Part shown: in pieces, positions 5,025 to 6,880 of the stretch | How the letters are laid out: each line of letters begins with the position of its first letter | How positions within the stretch are numbered: the stretch's first letter is position 1 | Assembly: GCA_003086435.1 (NCBI GenBank) | Contig: QEFD01000212.1 | Location: forward strand, 1-6,880 | DNA from: Acidianus hospitalis | Lineage (GTDB): Archaea > Thermoproteota > Thermoprotei_A > Sulfolobales > Sulfolobaceae | Direction of reading: 5' to 3' | DNA length: 6,880 nucleotides | Position numbers and translations under genes: made by a program | Notes under the pieces: generated by a model | Told to the model about the DNA's origin: nothing | Databases searched by the model: none | What the model saw: the letters and a program-made list of their open reading frames with translations, nothing else

Positions 5025-6191
5025 ATGAAAGATAAGATTATTTTTTCCATAAATATTATAAGATTTTCATCGTTAACAGCAATATGGACTTATACTGGAA
5101 TAGCTCTTTATGATTTTTATCATTTACCAACACTATTAGTTATTATATTTTACTCTCTTGGTTATCCCATATTAGTAATATCCTACATTTTAGCTGGTCA
5201 TTTAACTGACAGTAGTGGGTCAAGAAATACTATTATAATCTCATTATTTTCAACTTCCACAGTATTATTTTTAGGCTTCTTTTTAACTAGTGGCATAGAA
5301 GGGATAATAATACTAAGTATTCAAGCATTCCTTAATTCCTTATATGTTACTTCATCTTCTACAGCCACTGGTGCTTTGAGTTCTCGCTCTGTAAAAGATC
5401 TTTTATTATCTTTTTCCAGGTTTAGAGCAGGAATAAATTTAGGTTGGGTTATAGGGCCTATACTGGGTGGTTTATTATACTATTATGTAGGATGGGAGTA
5501 TATTCTTCTTTTAGGTAGTCTAGGTAATTTGATTTCCATTCCTATAGCTTATAAATTAAATATTAAAAGAAATACTAACAATAGCTTACATAGAAAGTAT
5601 TTTATTAAACCTTCAAAATATCTAATGGAGATTATTATAGTTCAATTTATATTTGCATTTGTAGGTTCACAAGTACTTTTTGGTTTTACAGTTTATTCTA
5701 CTAATATTCTTAAAATTTCTAGCTTACTGATAGGTTATTTTATTTCTCTAAATAGCGTAATTACTGCTCTATTTCAAGAACCAATAGGGAGATATATGGC
5801 AAAATTAAACTTGAGTCATTTGAATTACCTATATATGTTAGGTTCATTTGCATTTTCTATGTCATATTTAAGTATTTTCTATCCCGGAAATATAGTTGGA
5901 TTAACAATATTTATAATATTTATATCATTAGGCGAAATTATTTTAAATCCAATAATTTTATCAGTTTCATATATAATATCATTTAAATATCATAGTAAAG
6001 AAATAGGTATGGCAATGGGATCTACTAGGATGGCAGAAGGACTTGGAAGAGCTTTTTCTACTTCATTTACAGCTTATTTATTTTTCATTCATGATTATGA
6101 GATAAGCTTTACTCTACTTTCTTTAGTAGGTGTCATAGGTCTTATTATAAATAGAGTTATTTATAACTCGTTAAAAAACGAAGTAATTTAA
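5025..6191 (+). CDS. Major facilitator superfamily transporter, complete
   Basis: The protein has 388 residues and about 12 hydrophobic segments in two halves separated by a basic loop near residues 178-200, which is the standard MFS length and layout. The loop after helix 2 carries the family's motif A: G58-H-L-T-D62-S-S-G65-S-R67. Helices 4-5 carry 'SRFRAGINLGWVIGPILGG' (131-149), like the Arg of motif B and the Gly-Pro-rich motif C of drug:H+ antiporters. A weaker motif A copy, 'QEPIGRYMAK' (251-260), sits in the second half. An export role driven by protons is the best guess, because motif C marks antiporters; the substrate cannot be told. Base use is strikingly AT-rich (many ATA, TTA, TTT codons) compared with the genes at 1-956 and 6254-6880, which hints at horizontal acquisition. 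The gene is convergent with the next transporter; a weak T-rich stretch at about 6206-6222 may end its transcript. Confidence 0.85.
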   Translation: MKDKIIFSINIIRFSSLTAIWTYTGIALYDFYHLPTLLVIIFYSLGYPILVISYILAGHLTDSSGSRNTIIISLFSTSTVLFLGFFLTSGIEGIIILSIQAFLNSLYVTSSSTATGALSSRSVKDLLLSFSRFRAGINLGWVIGPILGGLLYYYVGWEYILLLGSLGNLISIPIAYKLNIKRNTNNSLHRKYFIKPSKYLMEIIIVQFIFAFVGSQVLFGFTVYSTNILKISSLLIGYFISLNSVITALFQEPIGRYMAKLNLSHLNYLYMLGSFAFSMSYLSIFYPGNIVGLTIFIIFISLGEIILNPIILSVSYIISFKYHSKEIGMAMGSTRMAEGLGRAFSTSFTAYLFFIHDYEISFTLLSLVGVIGLIINRVIYNSLKNEVI

Positions 6192-6253
6192 GTAAAGCGT
6201 TAGTATCTGTATATTTTATTTCAGCTATTAAATAAATTAAAAGAGAAATGTTA

Positions 6254-6880
6254 TTAAGCTCTATTCTCTATCTTCATTGGCCAAGTAAACATCGATACAA
6301 AAACTACTGCTAAAGAAGCAAATTCTATTCCGTCCACAAAGTAAGGTAATGAAGCCATTCCAAAGGCTTCAATAATTCCACCAATTAATGCAGAAACGAT
6401 TCCTCCCGCAACAGCACCAATATTATAAGCAGTACCAGTCAAAAATGCCCTAACCTCAGGAGGAACACTACTGGCAGCAATGCCAGAAATCAAAGGCCAA
6501 AAACCTACAGCGAAGGCGTAAAGGTAAACTCCTGCACTCATTATGGGCAAAGCCTTTAGTGGAGTAAATATTGGCATTGAGAGGAAAGATGCTACTAAAA
6601 GTCCAGCTATTCCTACGTAAATTAATTTAAATACACCAAACATATAAGAAAGCCTACCGAAAATGACATAGGAAGAACCTTGTATTGCGTTTGCAATGGC
6701 CATTAATAATCCTACGTAATAGGCTGGGAAGCCTGAGAAACTCGCAAAGTCGGGATAAATGCTAAATACTGCTAGATAAGCAATAAACATTCCACTCATT
6801 GCTAGAGATGCCCTAATGAAATAGGGGAAATAATCCCTTACCCTAACTTTTTGAGCTACTACTGATGGCTTAAACTCTTC
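6254..6880 (-). CDS. Major facilitator superfamily transporter, C-terminal part; 5' end outside window
   Basis: The minus-strand frame is open to the window edge, so the ATG at 6799 is internal; 27 further codons (EEFKPSVVAQ... to 'FIRASLA') precede it. The 208 visible residues look like the central loop plus the second six-helix half. A basic segment 'QKVRVRDYFPYFIRA' leads into helix 7 ('MFIAYLAVFSIY'). 'FGRLSYMFG' lies in the helix 8-9 loop as a degenerate motif A, and Gly/Ala-rich helices follow, including 'GTAYNIGAVAGGIVSALIGG', a packing pattern common in helices 10-11. Many MFS sugar, aromatic acid or metabolite carriers show this, so the substrate is not assigned. It ends 'MKIENRA', a short cytoplasmic tail. 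Composition is less AT-rich than the convergent transporter at 5025, and the two are not close paralogues by eye. Confidence 0.8.
   Translation of the reverse strand, partial: EEFKPSVVAQKVRVRDYFPYFIRASLAMSGMFIAYLAVFSIYPDFASFSGFPAYYVGLLMAIANAIQGSSYVIFGRLSYMFGVFKLIYVGIAGLLVASFLSMPIFTPLKALPIMSAGVYLYAFAVGFWPLISGIAASSVPPEVRAFLTGTAYNIGAVAGGIVSALIGGIIEAFGMASLPYFVDGIEFASLAVVFVSMFTWPMKIENRA

Noticed and set aside
4935..5028. Open frame ending in a TGA that overlaps the transporter ATG
   Set aside because: It has no ATG or GTG start in its early part, is about 30 codons long, and contains the transporter's TATA box.

Overview
The window looks like a chromosomal segment of a thermoacidophilic crenarchaeon, most likely a member of the Sulfolobales. 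The evidence is the low GC content, Lys codons with AGA/AGG arginine, TATA-like boxes about 26 nt before start codons (leaderless mRNAs), T-tract ends, and recognisable Sulfolobales families: PolB2 with a RecA-like pseudo-ATPase, and a VapB antitoxin overlapping a VapC start. The species cannot be named from this sequence alone.

Left end (1-956, + strand): the C-terminal end of a B-family DNA polymerase, best matched to the archaeal PolB2 (Dpo2) type, overlaps by 4 nt a RadA/RecA-like protein whose Walker A loop has been lost. They form a translationally coupled operon, probably a DNA-damage tolerance cassette. Middle (1029-2649): a zinc-ribbon protein with a possible GRAM/PH-like domain is divergently transcribed from a protein made of two small, mutually similar domains joined by a Pro/Met/Gln-rich linker. 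Next (2763-3791, - strand) comes an exported, membrane-anchored phospholipase D-like protein with only one of its two HKD-type motifs largely preserved.

Region 3840-5024 looks like a decaying accessory stretch. It holds a two-helix membrane protein broken by a +1 frameshift that can be rejoined across an AAAA run, then an intact VapB-like antitoxin whose VapC partner survives only as its first dozen codons, then about 390 bp with no intact gene except an interrupted short frame carrying a CxxC pair. Right end (5025-6880): two convergent major facilitator superfamily genes. The first is complete and very AT-rich, suggesting transfer. The second is a different, less AT-rich family member cut off by the window edge.

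No rRNA, tRNA, CRISPR array or intact insertion sequence was seen. The points most worth a second look are the polymerase/pseudo-ATPase pair, the asymmetric extracellular PLD protein, the frameshifted membrane gene, the orphan antitoxin with its toxin stub, and the internally duplicated linker protein. None of them alone proves a new system.
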